The notes: generated by a model from the letters alone, not told the origin. Shown: positions 38,428 to 47,309, counted from the stretch's first letter. The stretch: DNA of 64,000 nucleotides from Natrinema salifodinae (GCF_900110455.1 NZ_FOIS01000004.1:310001-374000), one strand, 5' to 3'. A program made the numbers and translations.

Positions 38428-39441
38428 ATGTCCGCGATCGAGACGTCCGGTCTGACGAAGGAGTACGGCAACCTCACCGCCGTCGACGATCTCGACCTGA
38501 CCGTCGACGATGGCGAGGTGTTCGGCTTCCTCGGTCCCAACGGAGCGGGGAAGTCGACGACGATCAACATGTTACTGGACTTCGCGCGGCCGACCGCAGG
38601 GTCGGCGACGGTGCTCGGCTACGACGCCCAGGCCGCGGCCGACGAGATCAGTCCCCGCGTGGGCGTCCTCCCGGAAGGGTTCGACGTCTATCCCCGGCTA
38701 TCGGGCCGCCGACACGTCGAATTCGCCGTGAAGACGAAAGACGCCGCCGACGATCCCGACCGCATCCTCGAGCGCGTCGGACTCTCGGCCGAAGACGGCG
38801 CGCGGCCGGCCGGTGACTACTCCAAGGGGATGCGCCAACGGCTCGCGACCGGCATCGCGCTGGTCGGCGATCCCGATCTGTTGATCATGGACGAACCCTC
38901 GACCGGGCTCGACCCCCACGGGATCCGAGAGATGCAGGAACTCGTCCGCAGCGAGGCCGAGCGCGGCACGACCGTCTTCTTCTCGAGTCATATCTTGGAG
39001 CACGTCGAAACCATCTGCGATCGCGTCGGTGTGCTGAACGAAGGGCGTCTCGTCGCCGTCGACACCATCGAAGGCCTGCGCGAGTCGATCGGCGGCGGCG
39101 CGACGATGACGCTCACCCTCGCGGACAGCGCCGACGGAGCCCGAGACGTGGCCGCGTCGGTCGAGGGGATCACGGACGTCGTCGCGTCCGGCCGTACCCT
39201 CGAGTGCTCGGTCACCGATCCGGCGGCGAAAGCCCGAGCCGTGACCGCGCTCGCGGACGCGGAAGCGAGGATTCGGGACGTGCGGATCGAGGAGGTTTCG
39301 CTCGAGTCGCTGTTCACGGCGCTGACCAACGGTGAGGAGTCCGGGACCGGACCACAAGCGGGTTCGATCGGGGCGACGGCGTCCGAGACGGGAACGGAAA
39401 CGGGAGCGGGAGCAGGAACAGGAACGGGGGCGACTCGATGA
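38428..39441 (+). CDS. ABC transporter ATP-binding protein (ABC-2 type exporter 2)
   Basis: This 337-residue ATPase has Walker A GPNGAGKST, Walker B LLIMDEPSTGLD and a signature reading YSKGMRQRL in place of the usual LSGGQ. A switch histidine is present in SSHILEHVE. The C-terminal domain (about 220-300) ends with VSLESLFTALTN; a Gly/Thr/Ala-rich tail of about 30 residues follows, encoded by a repeated GGAACR/GGAGCR purine tract. GTG at 38425 is an alternative start. The last four bases overlap the permease ATG. Substrate unknown. Confidence 0.92.
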   Translation: MSAIETSGLTKEYGNLTAVDDLDLTVDDGEVFGFLGPNGAGKSTTINMLLDFARPTAGSATVLGYDAQAAADEISPRVGVLPEGFDVYPRLSGRRHVEFAVKTKDAADDPDRILERVGLSAEDGARPAGDYSKGMRQRLATGIALVGDPDLLIMDEPSTGLDPHGIREMQELVRSEAERGTTVFFSSHILEHVETICDRVGVLNEGRLVAVDTIEGLRESIGGGATMTLTLADSADGARDVAASVEGITDVVASGRTLECSVTDPAAKARAVTALADAEARIRDVRIEEVSLESLFTALTNGEESGTGPQAGSIGATASETGTETGAGAGTGTGATR

Positions 39442-40313
39442 CCTCGCACATCCCCACCGTCGCCCGCAAGGAGTTCGACGACGCCGGCCGGTCGAAACTC
39501 CTCTGGGCGCTGATCGGCCTGCTCGTCGGACTGGTGACGATCGGCTACGTCGCGATCTGGTACACGGTCGACGACGTGACCGCCGCCGAGGTGCTCAGCT
39601 TCCTCGGAACACCGCTGCAGGTGATCCTCCCGATCGCCGCGCTGATCGCCGGCTACATGGCCGTCGTCGGGGAACGCCGCTCGGGTAGTATCAAACTCCT
39701 GCTCGGGCTCCCGCCGAACCGGACCGACATCGTCTTCGGCAAATTGCTGGGTCGAACGGCCGTCGTCGGCGTCGCCGTCGGGCTCGCTTTCCTCGTCTCG
39801 CTCGTCCTCGGGGCCGCCTTCTTCGGCGACGTTCCGTTCGTCGACTGGCTCGGCTTCGCCGCGGTCTCGCTGCTGTTCGGAACGACCTTCGTCGGCCTGG
39901 CCGTCGGCGTCTCGGCGGGCGTCGCAACTCGAGGCAAGTCGATGGCGCTCGTCGTCGGTCTGTACATGGTGTTCGTCGCGCTCTGGGAACTGCTGACCGC
40001 CGGCCCCTACTACCTCCTCTACGACGAGGAAGTGCCGGTCGAGCCCGAGACCTGGTACCTGGTGCTCGATCAGTTCAATCCGATCTTCGCGTACACGAAC
40101 CTGGCGAGCAGCATCGTCGAGGGGTCGCTGATCCCCTTCCAGTTCCAGTACGGGCTGCAGTCGATGGAGGCTTACGGGCTGACGCCGGCCGAGCGCCACC
40201 CGGGCGACGCGCCGTTCTACCTGCAGGACTGGTTCGGCGTCGTCGTCCTGCTGGTCTGGTTCGCCGTGCCGGTCGCGATCGGCTACTATCGGTTCGAAAA
40301 CGCGGACCTGTGA
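39438..40313 (+). CDS. ABC-2 type permease (exporter 2)
   Basis: This 291-residue membrane protein has about six helices, starting with an amphipathic segment (IPTVARKEFDDAGRSKLLW) and a typical ABC-2 motif GERRSGSIKLLLGLPPNRTDIVFGK. A long extracytoplasmic loop lies between the last two helices (about residues 195-265). It is translationally coupled to the ATPase by an ATGA overlap. It is similar in plan but not closely in sequence to exporter 1. Confidence 0.9.
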   Translation: MTSHIPTVARKEFDDAGRSKLLWALIGLLVGLVTIGYVAIWYTVDDVTAAEVLSFLGTPLQVILPIAALIAGYMAVVGERRSGSIKLLLGLPPNRTDIVFGKLLGRTAVVGVAVGLAFLVSLVLGAAFFGDVPFVDWLGFAAVSLLFGTTFVGLAVGVSAGVATRGKSMALVVGLYMVFVALWELLTAGPYYLLYDEEVPVEPETWYLVLDQFNPIFAYTNLASSIVEGSLIPFQFQYGLQSMEAYGLTPAERHPGDAPFYLQDWFGVVVLLVWFAVPVAIGYYRFENADL

Positions 40314-40334
40314 CCGGGAGATCGTGCGACGGGG

Positions 40335-40628
40335 TTACTGCATGCGCAGCAACTGCGCGTGCAGCGTCGAGCCCACCTCGAGGACGTTCACCTCGTCGAT
40401 GAACCCCTCTTCGACCGCGAGTTCGACGGCGCGCGTGCCGACGATGTTGGCGACGGTCGCCTGCGCCAAGCTCTCGATCACCGCGCGCTCGTCGACCTCC
40501 TCGCCGCCGTAGAACTCCTCGGTGACGGTCAGGGAGAGCTCGCCTTCCTCGAACGTCTCGCCGAGGACCTCCTCGTCGCAGACCGCGACGAGCAGCCCCT
40601 CCTGCGTCTGTCGCTCGTTGACGATCAT
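40335..40628 (-). CDS. DUF424 family protein
   Basis: This 97-residue protein matches the archaeal DUF424 family: LLVAVCDEEVLGETFEEG, FYGGEEVDERAVIESLAQAT and VANIVGTRAVELAVEEGFI. DUF424 proteins are small, cytoplasmic and conserved across archaea, and often lie near translation genes; function is unproven. The ATG at 40628 (MIVNERQTQEG) is the family start. It follows the TPR gene by 4 bases on the same strand, so the two form an operon. Confidence 0.87.
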   Translation of the reverse strand: MIVNERQTQEGLLVAVCDEEVLGETFEEGELSLTVTEEFYGGEEVDERAVIESLAQATVANIVGTRAVELAVEEGFIDEVNVLEVGSTLHAQLLRMQ

Positions 40629-40632
40629 CCGA

Positions 40633-41568
40633 TTACTCGAGTTCCCACTCGCGGTCGCGCTCCTCCTCGCTGCCCGGATCGGTGATGTCGATGCCGAGAT
40701 CGTCCAGGCCGATCCCGTCCCGGCCGCCCTGACGCTGTTGGCCGCGGCCGGCACCGGCACCCATACCGGGGCCGCCACCGGCGCCACCGGCACCGCCTGA
40801 CGCCTGGCCGAACATCTCTTCGCGGTCGTCCATCATCTCGCGTTCGGCCTGCTCGCGCATCTCGTTTGCTTCCTCGGCGATCTCCTCGGCCTGGTCGTAC
40901 TCGCCGAGTTCCTCCAAGATCTCGGCCTTCTCCTCGAGGACCTTCGCGTTGCGCAGGCCGAGCCGAATCGCGTTGTCGACGCAGTGGAGGGCCTCCTCGG
41001 ACAGGCCGCGCTCGGAGAGGAAGAACGCGCGGTTGAACCAGGCCGCGGCGAACCGCTCGTCGATCTCGACGGCGCGCTCGGCGTGTTCTAAGGCCTGGGC
41101 GGTCTCGCCGAACTCCCAGAGCGCGTACGCGAGGTTCGTCTCAGCGGTCGCGGCGTGTTCGCTCTCGTCGTCGATCCGCAGCGCCTCGCGGTGGGCGCCG
41201 ATGGCCTCGTCCCACTCCTCGAGTTCGGCGTGGGCGACCCCCTTGTTCACCCACGCTTCCTGTTCGAGCGTCTCGTCCTCGGCGAAGCGGGCGGTCCGCT
41301 CGAAGGCCTCGGTGGCTTGCTCGTAGCGGTTGATCTGCATGTAGTTCAGCCCGACGTCGAGCAACTCCGTGGCGTCGACGTCGTCTGTGGCGATGTTTTG
41401 CTCGTCGAGCGTGTCGGTGACGACGCGGGAGTCGATGGGGTCGACCTTCGAGGGGTCGACGGCCAGCTCCGGCGGGTCCAGGTCGAACTCCTCGTAGGGA
41501 TCGTCGAATCCCTCGCCTTCGGAGAACCGATGGTCGCGATGATCACGGTCGCCGTCTCGGTCGGTCAT
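40633..41568 (-). CDS. Tetratricopeptide-repeat protein
   Basis: This 311-residue protein has about five TPR-like helix pairs between residues 65 and 240, for example MQINRYEQATEAFERTARFA, HAELEEWDEAIGAHREALR and EILEELGEYDQAEEIAEEA. TPRs mediate protein-protein contacts. The C-terminal 60 residues are a Gly/Ala/Arg/Gln-rich flexible tail ending in an acidic peptide. The N-terminal 60 residues are very acidic. Coupling to DUF424 suggests a shared role, unknown. Confidence 0.85.
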   Translation of the reverse strand: MTDRDGDRDHRDHRFSEGEGFDDPYEEFDLDPPELAVDPSKVDPIDSRVVTDTLDEQNIATDDVDATELLDVGLNYMQINRYEQATEAFERTARFAEDETLEQEAWVNKGVAHAELEEWDEAIGAHREALRIDDESEHAATAETNLAYALWEFGETAQALEHAERAVEIDERFAAAWFNRAFFLSERGLSEEALHCVDNAIRLGLRNAKVLEEKAEILEELGEYDQAEEIAEEANEMREQAEREMMDDREEMFGQASGGAGGAGGGPGMGAGAGRGQQRQGGRDGIGLDDLGIDITDPGSEEERDREWELE

Positions 41569-41632
41569 TAGCGGAATGTGGTGGCGACGACTGTTAAGGG
41601 CTGCGACCCGATAATTGCGGTCAGCGAGGGTC

Positions 41633-43267
41633 TCAAGCCCGCCCGCCGAAGCGCCTGGTGAACGAGCGAAGCGACTGGGTCACCGATGCCGGGTGGGGCA
41701 GTCCGAGGCGGTACCGGAGCCGGTCCTGGCGTTTGAACGGCTCGAACACCGCCGGTTCCGAGAGCTCCCAGATCCGGGCGCGAGAGCGCCGACTTCCGCG
41801 TCGATCGAGAATCGCGTTCGCCGCGCGCCGCCCGGCCTCGTCGGCCGACTCCATCGAGGCCAGGTCGGTGTTCGTTCGCACGTAGTCGCCCGCCAGCGCG
41901 AGGTTCGGGACCGCGACGTCGGCCGGCGGCCGGTTGCGAAGCGAGCCGACGGTGTTGATCAGCAGCGGCGACCGGTTTTCGACCCCCTCGTCCGTCTCGA
42001 CGATCGCCGGATCGAGGAACCAGTCGATGAGCAGCTCGTCCCGCAATCGTTCGCGTTCGTCGGCCTCGTTCAGGTGCGCTTTCAGCTGCGCCCAGATCTC
42101 CGCCGCGATCTCCTCGCGCGTACACGCCCGAGCCGGTTTATCATACAGAATTCCCGGTGTGTCCCAGTCCGAAGCGATCACCGAGAGGACGCCCTCGACC
42201 GCGTCGGGACCGCGGGCCGCGACGTCGTACTCGGTCCAGAATTGCCGCTGGGAGATCGACGTCAGCGCCCACGGCGCGTCGGCGTAGACCTGGTGGCCCC
42301 GCGTCAGGTCGATGTCCTCGGTGAGGTAGAACTGAATGCCGTTCATCCAGGCCGTGTCCAGTCGCTCGATGCGGCCCAGTTCCGGGGCGAGCCGACGCAG
42401 GTCCGACGTGACGAACGCGGGAGCGACGTCGACCGGCACGGCCAAGACGTACTCGTCGGCCCTGACGATCGTTCCATCGGCCAGTACGACGCCGGTGACG
42501 CGTCGCCCGTTCGTCTCGAGTCGCCGCGCGGGGGCGTTCGGTCGGAGCTCGACGCCGAGCGTCTCGAGGTGGCGAACCCACGGCTCGATCCAGGCCTCGC
42601 TGGTCGGCGCGTTCAGGACGCGCTCGGTCGGTCTGGTCGGATCGAGCTGCCCGAACAGCAACTGGAGGTAGACGGTGCCGATCGTCCGGGCGCTCCCGAC
42701 CTGGGGACGAAGCGCGACGAGCGCCTGGGTGGTGGAGGCGAGCCGGTCGCGGAACGCCTGCGAGCGGTTCTCGGCGTCGATGAACTCCCACCAGGAGAGA
42801 TCGTCGAGTTCACCCTCGCGTCGCTGCTCGCAGGCGGTCAGCAGGTACAGCAATCGTTCGAGAAGAAACCGGACGTCCGCGGCGGGCAGGTCCTCGGCGA
42901 ACGCCGGGCGGAAGGCGTCGAGCCACCCGCGGATCGTGTCGGGGGTGCGCGTCTCGGCGATCCGGCCAGGCCCCGCGGTGCTCGCGACGAGCGTCGCCTC
43001 GGTCTCGACGAGGTTGTCCGCGACAGTGCCGGCGCCGTCGGGGATGCGGGCCATCGTATCGACGACGTGGCGGTAGAACGCCGGGAAGAACCGAAAGCCG
43101 TGTTCGCCGTGCAGCGGCGCCTGACCGTCCGAAATCGGCACCGACCTGGCTTTTCCACCGAACTGGTCGGTGGCCTCGAGGACCGTTACGTCAATCCCCC
43201 GCTCGGCGAGTTCGTGGGCCGCGGTAAGTCCCCCGACACCGCCGCCAATCACGGCAACGCCTGTCAT
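41633..43267 (-). CDS. FAD-dependent amine-oxidase-type (desaturase-like) oxidoreductase
   Basis: This 544-residue flavoprotein starts with the dinucleotide-binding motif VAVIGGGVGGLTAAHELAERG and ends its FAD-binding part with NLALAGDYVRTNTDLASMESADEAGR. The overall plan is that of phytoene desaturase/hydroxysqualene dehydroxylase relatives. The HGEHGFRFFPAFYRHVVDTM segment is characteristic of a haloarchaeal and actinobacterial subgroup of unclear substrate. No carotenoid gene is adjacent. The C-terminal 45 residues are basic and lie outside the fold. An isoprenoid or carotenoid substrate is inference. Confidence 0.85.
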   Translation of the reverse strand: MTGVAVIGGGVGGLTAAHELAERGIDVTVLEATDQFGGKARSVPISDGQAPLHGEHGFRFFPAFYRHVVDTMARIPDGAGTVADNLVETEATLVASTAGPGRIAETRTPDTIRGWLDAFRPAFAEDLPAADVRFLLERLLYLLTACEQRREGELDDLSWWEFIDAENRSQAFRDRLASTTQALVALRPQVGSARTIGTVYLQLLFGQLDPTRPTERVLNAPTSEAWIEPWVRHLETLGVELRPNAPARRLETNGRRVTGVVLADGTIVRADEYVLAVPVDVAPAFVTSDLRRLAPELGRIERLDTAWMNGIQFYLTEDIDLTRGHQVYADAPWALTSISQRQFWTEYDVAARGPDAVEGVLSVIASDWDTPGILYDKPARACTREEIAAEIWAQLKAHLNEADERERLRDELLIDWFLDPAIVETDEGVENRSPLLINTVGSLRNRPPADVAVPNLALAGDYVRTNTDLASMESADEAGRRAANAILDRRGSRRSRARIWELSEPAVFEPFKRQDRLRYRLGLPHPASVTQSLRSFTRRFGGRA

Positions 43268-43447
43268 GCTTCTACTCTGCGGGAGCCGAGGAAATAACGG
43301 GCACCCTCCCGACTGCCGGGTGATCGTCGGCCGCGTCAGTCACCGACCGCAGGAGTCCGGTCCGGGACCGAAACCGTCGGGACCAGGCGACCCGTCAGCG
43401 CTCCGACGACCGCCACCATTGAGTACGCTGGCGCCGAAGAGTCGCTC

Positions 43448-44062
43448 ATGCGTCTGTTCGTCAGCGTCGATCTCCCCGACGACCTCGCACAACCGGTCGC
43501 CGACCTGCAAGACGAGTTCGCCGAGGCGAGCGGGCTCAACTTCACGAACCCCGAGCAGGCCCATATCACGATGAAGTTCCTCGGCGACGTTCGAAAGAGC
43601 GGAACTCTTTCGAGCCAATCAGAATCGCAAAGCGATTCTGATGACGTGGGCGAGGACCGCGTCGACGACCTCAAGCGCGAGCTGTCCGCCGCCGTCGCGG
43701 ACGCGGGCGTCGACCCCTTCACCGTCCGCTACGGCGGGCTCGGTGTCTTCCCGAGTCTCGACTACATTAGCGTCGTCTGGCTGGGCGTCGAACGGGGCGG
43801 CGAGCAACTCACCAGGCTCCACGAATCCATCGAAGCGCGGACGACCGAGTTGGGCTTCGACCCCGAGGATCACGACTTCACGCCCCACGTCACCCTCGCG
43901 CGGATGGAACACGCCGGCGGGAAGGACCTGGTCCAGGACCTCGTCGAGGAGCGCGACCCGACGATCGGCGAGGCCCGCGTCGAAGAGGTGCGCCTGACCG
44001 AGAGCACCCTGACCGAAGACGGGCCGGTCTACTCGACGGTCGAGTCGTTCCCGCTGACGTGA
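43448..44062 (+). CDS. thpR: RNA 2',3'-cyclic phosphodiesterase (2H family) with palindromic insert
   Basis: This 204-residue enzyme opens 2',3'-cyclic phosphates on RNA. It has the two HxTx motifs: H39-I-T41 in HITMKFLG and H147-V-T149 in HVTLARM. Between GDV (residue 46-48) and EDRVDDL lies an extra 19-residue segment rich in Ser, Gln and Asp that family members lack. It is encoded by two adjacent perfect inverted repeats flanked by GACGT on both sides, and deleting 57 bases restores GDVGEDRVDDL. The insertion lies in a loop away from the catalytic motifs, so the enzyme is probably active. Confidence 0.93.
   Translation: MRLFVSVDLPDDLAQPVADLQDEFAEASGLNFTNPEQAHITMKFLGDVRKSGTLSSQSESQSDSDDVGEDRVDDLKRELSAAVADAGVDPFTVRYGGLGVFPSLDYISVVWLGVERGGEQLTRLHESIEARTTELGFDPEDHDFTPHVTLARMEHAGGKDLVQDLVEERDPTIGEARVEEVRLTESTLTEDGPVYSTVESFPLT
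43591..43642 (+). repeat. Twin inverted-repeat element inside thpR
   Basis: Two perfect hairpins lie end to end. The first has 9-bp arms 43591-43599 (TCGAAAGAG) and 43605-43613 with a 5-base loop. The second has 11-bp arms 43618-43628 (ATCAGAATCGC) and 43632-43642 with an AAA loop. The element is bracketed immediately by the direct repeat GACGT at 43586-43590 and 43643-43647. Element plus one repeat is 57 bases, exactly 19 codons. Codons such as CGA, ACT, CTT, TCA, TCT and GAT contrast with G/C-ending codons around it. Confidence 0.85.
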
Positions 44063-44204
44063 GCGAGTCGAGCGGAGCCCGATCCGGTCCGTTCTCTGCC
44101 GTAACTGTCCGCGCAAACTGAACGTTAGCGCGTCTCTGGCGGATATAGTCAGGAAATACTGAACGGGGTATGATAGGCCGCTTCAGCGTAGCGTCCGCGA
44201 GACG

Positions 44205-45230
44205 ATGGTCTCCGGGCATCCCGGACTCGGCGGCAACCGCGACCGCGACCAGGCGGCAAGCGCGAGCGCGAGCACTGCCACGACGTGGCGCGTCACGCGC
44301 CGGGAGGCTCTCGCCGCGCTCGGCGGCGCGGGCCTGGCGTCGGCGGTCGGCGCCCCGGACGCGACGACCGCTCGTGCCGACGCCGCCCGCCGTCGTCGCA
44401 ACGTCGTCCGCGTGCGCATCTATCCCGGCGTCGTGCCGCTTCACGCGCGGCTGCGGTACGGGGTCGACGGGCTCGACGATCTGCGCGGCGCCTGGCCGGA
44501 CCCGCTGGCGGACGCGATGGCCGCCGTCGAGAACGCGCTCGAGCAGGTGCTCACATACGCCCGCGAGCGCGGTCGGCTCGAGGCCCTCGAAATCCGCGTC
44601 GAACGCGGCGACCAAATTCGGTTTCCGGCCATGGAGATGCCGCTTTCGTCCGAGGCCGTGCTCCCGTCGCTCGAGACCCTCCTCGGCCGGTTTCGCGAGC
44701 GGTTGCGAGCGCGGGACGCGCTCACCGGCCGGACGAGTCACGTCCTTCTGCACTGGTCGCCGCTGAACTACCGCGTCGGCTACGGCGGGACGCTGTCGCC
44801 CCACTCCCTGGTCGGCGACGAGAGCGACGGGAGCGACGGCGACGCGCAGACGGTTGCGAACGTCGGCGCGACGGAGGTCTGGGACTCGCGGGCGGTGACG
44901 CGGAACGTGGCGATCCACGAGACGATCCACACGTTCCTCGCGGACGACGTCGTCGCCGAAATCGGCGACGCGGTCTGCGACCACGAACTCGGGACGGCCG
45001 TCCGGACCGACGACGACACCCTCCGGATCTCGCCGATCGCGACCGCCTACGCCGGCCCGGATCGGCTCGGCGGCGGGACCCGCTTTCAGGGCACCGGCTG
45101 CTACGACCGCGAGCGGTTCGTCCGTCACGACGGGGTCGACGGGATCAAAAACTGGACGTACACGACCGAGCTCAGCGAGGCGACCCGAGAGGGCGTCGCC
45201 CGGACGCTCGAGCGCCAGTTCGAGGCCTGA
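44205..45230 (+). CDS. Tat-exported HExxH protein, putative metallopeptidase
   Basis: This 341-residue protein starts with a twin-arginine signal ([20 protein letters not shown], about residues 30-49), so it should be exported folded. The mature part has H238-E239-x-x-H242 in [10 protein letters not shown], followed by [15 protein letters not shown] with candidate third ligands E249, H259 and E260. Three Cys-free stretches and one paired-looking Cys set (C257, C302 approximately) may form a disulfide. Gene context gives no clue. I recognise no named peptidase family; related haloarchaeal hypothetical proteins probably exist. Peptidase activity is inferred from the motif alone. Confidence 0.7.
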   Translation: MVSGHPGLGGNRDRDQAASASASTATTWRVTRREALAALGGAGLASAVGAPDATTARADAARRRRNVVRVRIYPGVVPLHARLRYGVDGLDDLRGAWPDPLADAMAAVENALEQVLTYARERGRLEALEIRVERGDQIRFPAMEMPLSSEAVLPSLETLLGRFRERLRARDALTGRTSHVLLHWSPLNYRVGYGGTLSPHSLVGDESDGSDGDAQTVANVGATEVWDSRAVTRNVAIHETIHTFLADDVVAEIGDAVCDHELGTAVRTDDDTLRISPIATAYAGPDRLGGGTRFQGTGCYDRERFVRHDGVDGIKNWTYTTELSEATREGVARTLERQFEA

Positions 45231-45313
45231 GAGCGAGGTTTCCGAGCGCCGTCTCGTCGCGATTTCGCGTCTCGCGGTTCGCGATCCGCGTCACCCCCTG
45301 CGAGATGGACAAG

Positions 45314-45321
45314 ATTTTAAG
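45314..45321 (+). promoter_or_regulatory. TATA-like box for rpl39e-rpl31e-eif6
   Basis: ATTTTAAG lies 26-33 bases before the rpl39e ATG at 45347, fitting a leaderless ribosomal-protein operon. Confidence 0.6.
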
Positions 45322-45346
45322 CCACCGCGGGCTACGTTCGGCTACT

Positions 45347-45499
45347 ATGGGTAAGAAATCGAAGGGCAAGAAGAAGCGACTTGCCAAACTCGAGAACCAG
45401 AACAGCCGCGTTCCGGCCTGGGTCATGATGAAGACGGACATGGAAGTCCAGCGGAACCCGAAGCGACGCAACTGGCGGCGCAACGACACTGACGAGTAA
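45347..45499 (+). CDS. rpl39e: 50S ribosomal protein L39e
   Basis: This tiny 50-residue basic protein lines the ribosomal exit tunnel. [19 protein letters not shown] and [20 protein letters not shown] are diagnostic. It has no bacterial homologue. It opens the rpl39e-rpl31e-eif6 operon, with rpl31e starting 2 bases after its stop. Confidence 0.97.
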   Translation: MGKKSKGKKKRLAKLENQNSRVPAWVMMKTDMEVQRNPKRRNWRRNDTDE

Positions 45500-45501
45500 C
45501 C

Positions 45502-45780
45502 ATGAGTGCAAGTGATTTCGAGGAACGCGTCGTAACCGTTCCCCTGCGCGACGTCAAGAAGGGAGCCAACCACGAGGCCGCCGACCTCGCGATGCGGCTC
45601 ACGCGCGAACACCTGGCGAAGCACTTCGCGGTCGACGAGGACGCCATCCGTCTGGACCCCTCGATCAACGAGGCAGTCTGGTCGAACGGACGCTCGAACC
45701 CGCCGCGAAAGCTTCGCGTCCGCGCGGCCCGCTTCGACGAGGACGGCGAAGCGGTCGTCGAAGCCGAGGTCGCCGACTAA
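45502..45780 (+). CDS. rpl31e: 50S ribosomal protein L31e
   Basis: This 92-residue archaeal/eukaryotic ribosomal protein sits at the tunnel exit region. [23 protein letters not shown] and [21 protein letters not shown] match the family. It lies between rpl39e and eif6 with gaps of only 2 bases on each side. Confidence 0.97.
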   Translation: MSASDFEERVVTVPLRDVKKGANHEAADLAMRLTREHLAKHFAVDEDAIRLDPSINEAVWSNGRSNPPRKLRVRAARFDEDGEAVVEAEVAD

Positions 45781-45782
45781 AC

Positions 45783-46448
45783 TTGCAACGCCTCGCCTTC
45801 GCCGGGTCGGCCTACGTCGGCGTCTTCGCCCGTGCGACCGACTCGTGCGTGCTCGTTCGCTCCGACGTCGACGACGACGTGGTTGCCGACCTGACCGACG
45901 AACTCGACGTGCCGGCGATCCAGACGACCGTCGGCGGCTCGTCGACGGTCGGCGCCCTCGCGACGGGCAACGAGAACGGACTGCTCGTCAGTTCGCGAGT
46001 CCTCGAGTACGAGCGCGAAACCCTCGAGGAACAAGTCGACGTCCCCGTCGCCGAGCTGCCGGGCAGTATCAACGCCGCCGGGAACGTCGTCCTCGCGAAC
46101 GACTACGGGGCTTACGTCCATCCCGACCTGCCCCACGAGGCGATCCAGATCGTCAAGGACACGCTCGATGTTCCGGTCGAACGCGGCGACCTCGCGGGCG
46201 TCCGGACCGTCGGGACGGCCGCCGTCGCGAACAACACGGGCGTGCTCTGTCATCCCAAGGCCACCGACGAGGAACTCGACGTCCTCGAGGCGGCCTTAGA
46301 CGTCCGGGCCGACGTCGGAACGATCAACTACGGGGCGCCGCTCGTCGGCTCCGGTCTCGTCGCGAACGAGGCCGGGTACGTCGTCGGCGAGGACACGACC
46401 GGACCGGAACTGGGCCGGATCGAGGACGCGCTCGGCTACATCGACTGA
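45783..46448 (+). CDS. eif6: Translation initiation factor aIF6
   Basis: This 221-residue protein binds the 50S subunit and prevents premature joining to 30S. It has the five-fold pseudosymmetric repeat: each ~45-residue unit carries patterns such as [37 protein letters not shown] and [13 protein letters not shown]. The start is TTG at 45783, two bases after rpl31e ends; no ATG or GTG fits the family N-terminus ([13 protein letters not shown]). The rare start may lower its translation relative to the ribosomal proteins before it. Confidence 0.96.
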   Translation: MQRLAFAGSAYVGVFARATDSCVLVRSDVDDDVVADLTDELDVPAIQTTVGGSSTVGALATGNENGLLVSSRVLEYERETLEEQVDVPVAELPGSINAAGNVVLANDYGAYVHPDLPHEAIQIVKDTLDVPVERGDLAGVRTVGTAAVANNTGVLCHPKATDEELDVLEAALDVRADVGTINYGAPLVGSGLVANEAGYVVGEDTTGPELGRIEDALGYID

Positions 46449-46658
46449 CCGCCGACCGCCTGGCGAGTCGCCCAGCCGAACGCGAACGCTCGGTTCTCCG
46501 ACTTCCGATTCCCGACCCCCGATTCTCGATTCTGGCGGCTCCGGCCGCAACGACAGGTACTCGACAGCGGAGACGCTACGCGTGGGTTCGCAGGATCCGT
46601 TTCTCGTGGCCGGTCGTCTGCGCCCCGTGATCGACGGCCGATATCGAACGGGGTCCCG

Positions 46659-46970
46659 CTACCGCCGCTCGAACTCGTGTCGCACGACCTCGCTGTCGTC
46701 GTCCCACTCGAAGTTCTCGTGGACACGCTCGAGCAGCCGCTCGTAGGCCTCGAGATTCGCCAGCCCCTCGGCTCGCGCGTCCTCGTCGGTCAACTCTCCG
46801 AGCGTGCGCTCCCGGACAGTCGTCACCTCGAAGGTTGTTCCGTCGATCGCGAACGTATCGCCCGGGTCGGCGTAGCGGTGGCCGCGGTGGATCTGCGTCA
46901 CCTCGCCGTCGACGGCCTGATTTCGCATTCGCTCGCTCGGTAGCAGGTCGCTCGAATCGAGTTCGCTCAT
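46659..46970 (-). CDS. ASCH domain protein
   Basis: This 103-residue protein has the ASCH fold pattern with VTQIHRGHRYADPGDTFAIDGTTFEVTTVRERTLGEL and a C-terminal helical part ending in HENFEWDDDSEVVRHEFER. ASCH domains resemble PUA and may bind RNA. The start at 46970 (MSELDSSDLLPSERM) matches the conserved body; the open frame continues upstream. It runs opposite to its neighbours, between eif6 and rpl20e. Confidence 0.8.
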   Translation of the reverse strand: MSELDSSDLLPSERMRNQAVDGEVTQIHRGHRYADPGDTFAIDGTTFEVTTVRERTLGELTDEDARAEGLANLEAYERLLERVHENFEWDDDSEVVRHEFERR

Positions 46971-47135
46971 ACCCGTGTGTTCGGCCTGGGTCGGGAAAAT
47001 CTTCACCGATACCCACAGCCACCGCGCCCGCGGGTCGGCCAGGCGGCGCGAGCGGGTCGATCGAGGTGGCCGATCGAGCGACGGCCGTCGCATGGGAAGG
47101 GAAGATTCTTCCGACTGGTCGCCGGAGGCATTGGT

Positions 47136-47309
47136 ATGAGTCAATTTACGGTCAGTGGTCGCTTCAAGAGCCGCGACGGGTTTGCGGAGTTCGAGACGAC
47201 CATCGACGCAGAAAACGAAAACGTCGCTCGTGAGCACGCGCTCTCCCAGCTCGGGAGCCAGCACGGGCTGAAGCGGACCGAAATTGAACTCGAGGAGGTT
47301 TCTCAATAA
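47136..47309 (+). CDS. rpl20e: 50S ribosomal protein L20e/L18a (LX)
   Basis: This 57-residue protein is the short archaeal version of eukaryotic L18a. MSQFTVSGRFKSRDGFAEF and the C-terminal TEIELEEV are typical. GGAGG at 47123-47127 lies nine bases before the ATG, so it likely has a leadered, Shine-Dalgarno-dependent start. Its TAA overlaps the pfdA ATG by one base. Confidence 0.95.
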   Translation: MSQFTVSGRFKSRDGFAEFETTIDAENENVAREHALSQLGSQHGLKRTEIELEEVSQ

